Source: Clostridia bacterium
GTDB lineage: Bacteria; Bacillota_A; Clostridia; UBA1381
Assembly: GCA_017451145.1 (NCBI GenBank)
Contig: JAFSSG010000008.1
Location: 1-52,049, forward strand
Length of the DNA: 52,049 nt
Reading direction: 5' to 3'
The notes under the pieces were generated by a model. It did not search any database and was not told the DNA's origin. It saw nothing but the letters and a program-made list of their open reading frames with translations. Position 1 is the first letter of the stretch; each line of letters begins with the position of its first letter. Positions 50,100-52,049 of this stretch are shown one piece after another. Made by a program: the position numbers and the translations under genes.

Positions 50100-52049
50100 A
50101 TGAAGAAAAAAATTTTGTCAGGGATTTTGGCGTTTTCGCTTTTGATTTCCTTTACTTCTTTTGCGTATGCGGAGGAGGAAGAAAAAGCCTTTAAAATGGT
50201 CTATATTGAATGTCCCGAAGCACAAAAGCTATATGAGGAAGATTACTATGACTATTCGCATATTCTGATGCGGTATGCCGATGACAAAACGCCGATACCT
50301 CTGTCAACGGTATATGACGGATATGTGTATGCAACAATCCCTGCCGAAAATGCGGACAGACCTTTGGAATACTTTGTGTCTGAGGAAACAGACTTTGCCG
50401 ACGATCCCGATCCGACGCAATATCACGAAGATTCCTTTTACTATTATATAATGGAAATGCTTTCGGCAAAAGGCGTAATAAAGGGTAATGAAAAAGGTGA
50501 GGCGTTGCCTTTCCAAAACGTAACCCGTGCGGAAGCGGTTGCAATAGCAATGCGTCTTTTGGGCGTTGATAATATGGAGGATACCGACAGCGGTTTTGTT
50601 GATGTTCCCGAAGACAGCTGGTACGCAGCAGCGGTCACAAAAGCAAGAAAATTGGGCGTTGTAGCGGGAGATGACGAAACGCATTTTTCGCCTATGCGTG
50701 ATGTTTCCCGTGAAGAAATGGTGGCACTGATTGCAAGATGTCTGTGGACAAGCGGTCTGCAAAAGGAAAACAACATAACCCTTGAGGAGTTAAAGGAAGA
50801 TACCAAGATAGCCGATTGCAAAGAAATATCGGATTGGGCGATATCGGCATACGGAACAATGAAAACCTACGGCACGACAGACTATGTCGGCGTGGAAGAT
50901 GAAGAAGGCGTAGAATACGGAAATGACGACTATTATTTCTTAGCAAAACCGAAGGACGCCGCATCACGCTTTTTCGCGTCATATGTAGCACTGGACGGCT
51001 GTGATATGCTACAGAATTATCCGTCACAGACGGCGATTTCCTTGGGATTTGACAAGGAAATGCCGAAAATCGACGGATCGACTTCTACCTATCCCTTTAC
51101 CGAGGCGGTTTACGGAAACCTCTTTTACGGAGGATATTCGCATCCCGAAATGCCGAAAAAGCACAGCAAGAGCCACGCGTCTTATGAACGCCTCATAAAC
51201 GGTGAAGTCGATATGCTTTTTGCATCGGTTTATCCGGCAAACGACATTTTGGAACTTGCAAAAAGCAAGGGCGTTGAGCTGGAGCTCATTCCGATAGCGT
51301 ATGACGCTATGATTTTCTTCACAAATGCAGATAATTCGGCTGAAAATCTCACAAAGAAACAGATTTCAGAGATTTATGTAGATAATAAATATACAAATTG
51401 GAAGGAGCTGGGCGGACCAAACGCACTTTTATACCCCTATTGCCGAAACAACGACAGCGGAAGTCACGCACAGATGGAACGCCATTTCTTAAACGGCAAG
51501 GAAATTAACGAAAAAATAAGACAGGAAACAACCTCAGAGTCTATGGAGAATGTCCTTACCGACGTTATGGGGGCAGAAACCTACGATCCGAAGGGCTACG
51601 CTTTGGGCTACAGCATATACTACTATTTTCAGAATATGGATATGTTCTATGACACAAACGCTTACTTGAAGCTTTTGGCAGTAGATGGCGTTTATCCTGA
51701 TGATGACACGATAGCCAGTGGCGAATATCCTCTTTCAAATAACACATATCTTGTTTTGCGGAAGGATGAGCCAAAAGATTCTCCGGCACGGAAAATGGCG
51801 GAATTTATGCTGACAAAAGAGGGACAGGGATGTGTGGAAGAAGCCGGATTCGGTGCATTGACTCCAACTCACCCGAAAGAGCTTAAAGTGAAAAAACAGC
51901 TTGAAAAGGAAACAATTCTTGCAAAAGACGGCACAGAGCTTATCTCAATTTCGGCGAAATATCCCGTTCTTTCCAAAAATGAAAAAAGCAAGTTTATCAC
52001 CACGCTGAACAAAACTTTTGCTGACGTTAAAAAAGAATTTATAGATTCA
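50100..52049 (+). CDS. Secreted SLH-domain protein with a PstS-like binding domain, 3' end beyond the window
   Basis: At least 650 residues, open to the right edge. A signal peptide (1-24, cleaved after AYA) is followed by an acidic region, then S-layer homology repeats: about 110-155, about 163-215 (FVDVPEDSWYAAAVTKARKLGVV) and a degenerate third about 237-295. From about residue 320 (KIDGSTSTYPF) it resembles the periplasmic phosphate-binding PstS fold, with later EIYVDNKYTNWKELGG and the C-terminal ARKMAEFMLTKEGQG. A cell-wall-tethered binding protein is likely; the ligand may be phosphate or something else. GGGGGG precedes the start. No pst transport genes are visible in the window. Confidence 0.85.
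   Translation, partial: MKKKILSGILAFSLLISFTSFAYAEEEEKAFKMVYIECPEAQKLYEEDYYDYSHILMRYADDKTPIPLSTVYDGYVYATIPAENADRPLEYFVSEETDFADDPDPTQYHEDSFYYYIMEMLSAKGVIKGNEKGEALPFQNVTRAEAVAIAMRLLGVDNMEDTDSGFVDVPEDSWYAAAVTKARKLGVVAGDDETHFSPMRDVSREEMVALIARCLWTSGLQKENNITLEELKEDTKIADCKEISDWAISAYGTMKTYGTTDYVGVEDEEGVEYGNDDYYFLAKPKDAASRFFASYVALDGCDMLQNYPSQTAISLGFDKEMPKIDGSTSTYPFTEAVYGNLFYGGYSHPEMPKKHSKSHASYERLINGEVDMLFASVYPANDILELAKSKGVELELIPIAYDAMIFFTNADNSAENLTKKQISEIYVDNKYTNWKELGGPNALLYPYCRNNDSGSHAQMERHFLNGKEINEKIRQETTSESMENVLTDVMGAETYDPKGYALGYSIYYYFQNMDMFYDTNAYLKLLAVDGVYPDDDTIASGEYPLSNNTYLVLRKDEPKDSPARKMAEFMLTKEGQGCVEEAGFGALTPTHPKELKVKKQLEKETILAKDGTELISISAKYPVLSKNEKSKFITTLNKTFADVKKEFIDS

Noticed and set aside
1..52049. 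CRISPR arrays, insertion sequences, prophage genes, tRNA genes
   Set aside because: None was visible on reading both strands; no regular spacer-repeat pattern, transposase or tRNA cloverleaf was recognised.

Overview
The window looks like chromosomal DNA of an anaerobic, endospore-forming, low-to-moderate G+C member of the Clostridia, probably an uncultured or gut-type lineage. The pointers are spore genes (spmA/spmB, a gerA-gerC-gerB type germinant receptor), an [FeFe]-hydrogenase operon of the NADH-linked multimeric (potentially bifurcating) type, an NfnAB transhydrogenase, an S-layer-homology protein and clostridial-style ribosome binding sites and hairpin-T terminators. I see no transposase, prophage, CRISPR array or tRNA gene. 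The genus call is inference only.

Layout. (1) 1-7.9 kb, minus strand: one long, tightly packed gene string read thyA, folA, HPr-kinase-like ATPase, ung, polA, coaE, lytic transglycosylase, uppP, then a membrane protein cut by the left edge. It combines dTMP/folate supply, DNA repair and envelope functions. (2) 7.9-16.6 kb: spmAB, the lower-glycolysis run pgk-tpiA-gpmI, a degenerate PTS enzyme I paralogue on the minus strand, and nfnA-nfnB. (3) 16.67-21.2 kb, minus: RNase P RNA, then a germinant-receptor operon including a small two-helix D-type subunit. (4) 21.3-24.7 kb, plus: parA-parB with two perfect parS palindromes nearby, a membrane coiled-coil protein and serS. (5) 24.68-25.13 kb: a noncoding AT-rich stretch holding three perfect DnaA boxes and several near matches. 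(6) 25.1-27.8 kb: trmK, nif3-like, rmuC. (7) 28.0-36.1 kb: a ten-gene hydrogenase operon under a Rex-like operator. Between the NuoE-like subunit and the HndB/HndC/HndD subunits lie two DRTGG proteins, two HATPase proteins, a PHP phosphoesterase and a sensory-type [FeFe]-hydrogenase homologue. (8) 36.2-43.5 kb, minus: dnaA, dnaN, an MBL hydrolase, hemZ, a DnaI-like loader, a HisRS/HisZ-like protein with a histidine tail and a Ppx/GppA phosphatase. The dnaA-dnaN gap carries DnaA boxes and a DnaA-trio-like repeat, so it is the best origin candidate. (9) 43.6-52.0 kb: an ArsR/SmtB repressor, hslO, cdaA-cdaR, an HtrA protease, an XRE regulator, rpsF-ssb-rpsR, and an SLH plus PstS-like binding protein cut by the right edge.

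How it fits together. parS/parAB, dnaA/dnaN and the DnaA-box clusters indicate an origin-proximal segment. The hydrogenase and Nfn operons link NADH, ferredoxin and NADPH pools in a fermentative cell. The most interesting elements are the hydrogenase-embedded signalling module, the remote DnaA-box cluster combined with an altered DnaA recognition helix, the PTS enzyme I paralogue that has lost PEP/Mg ligands, and the HisRS-like protein with the His-rich tail.
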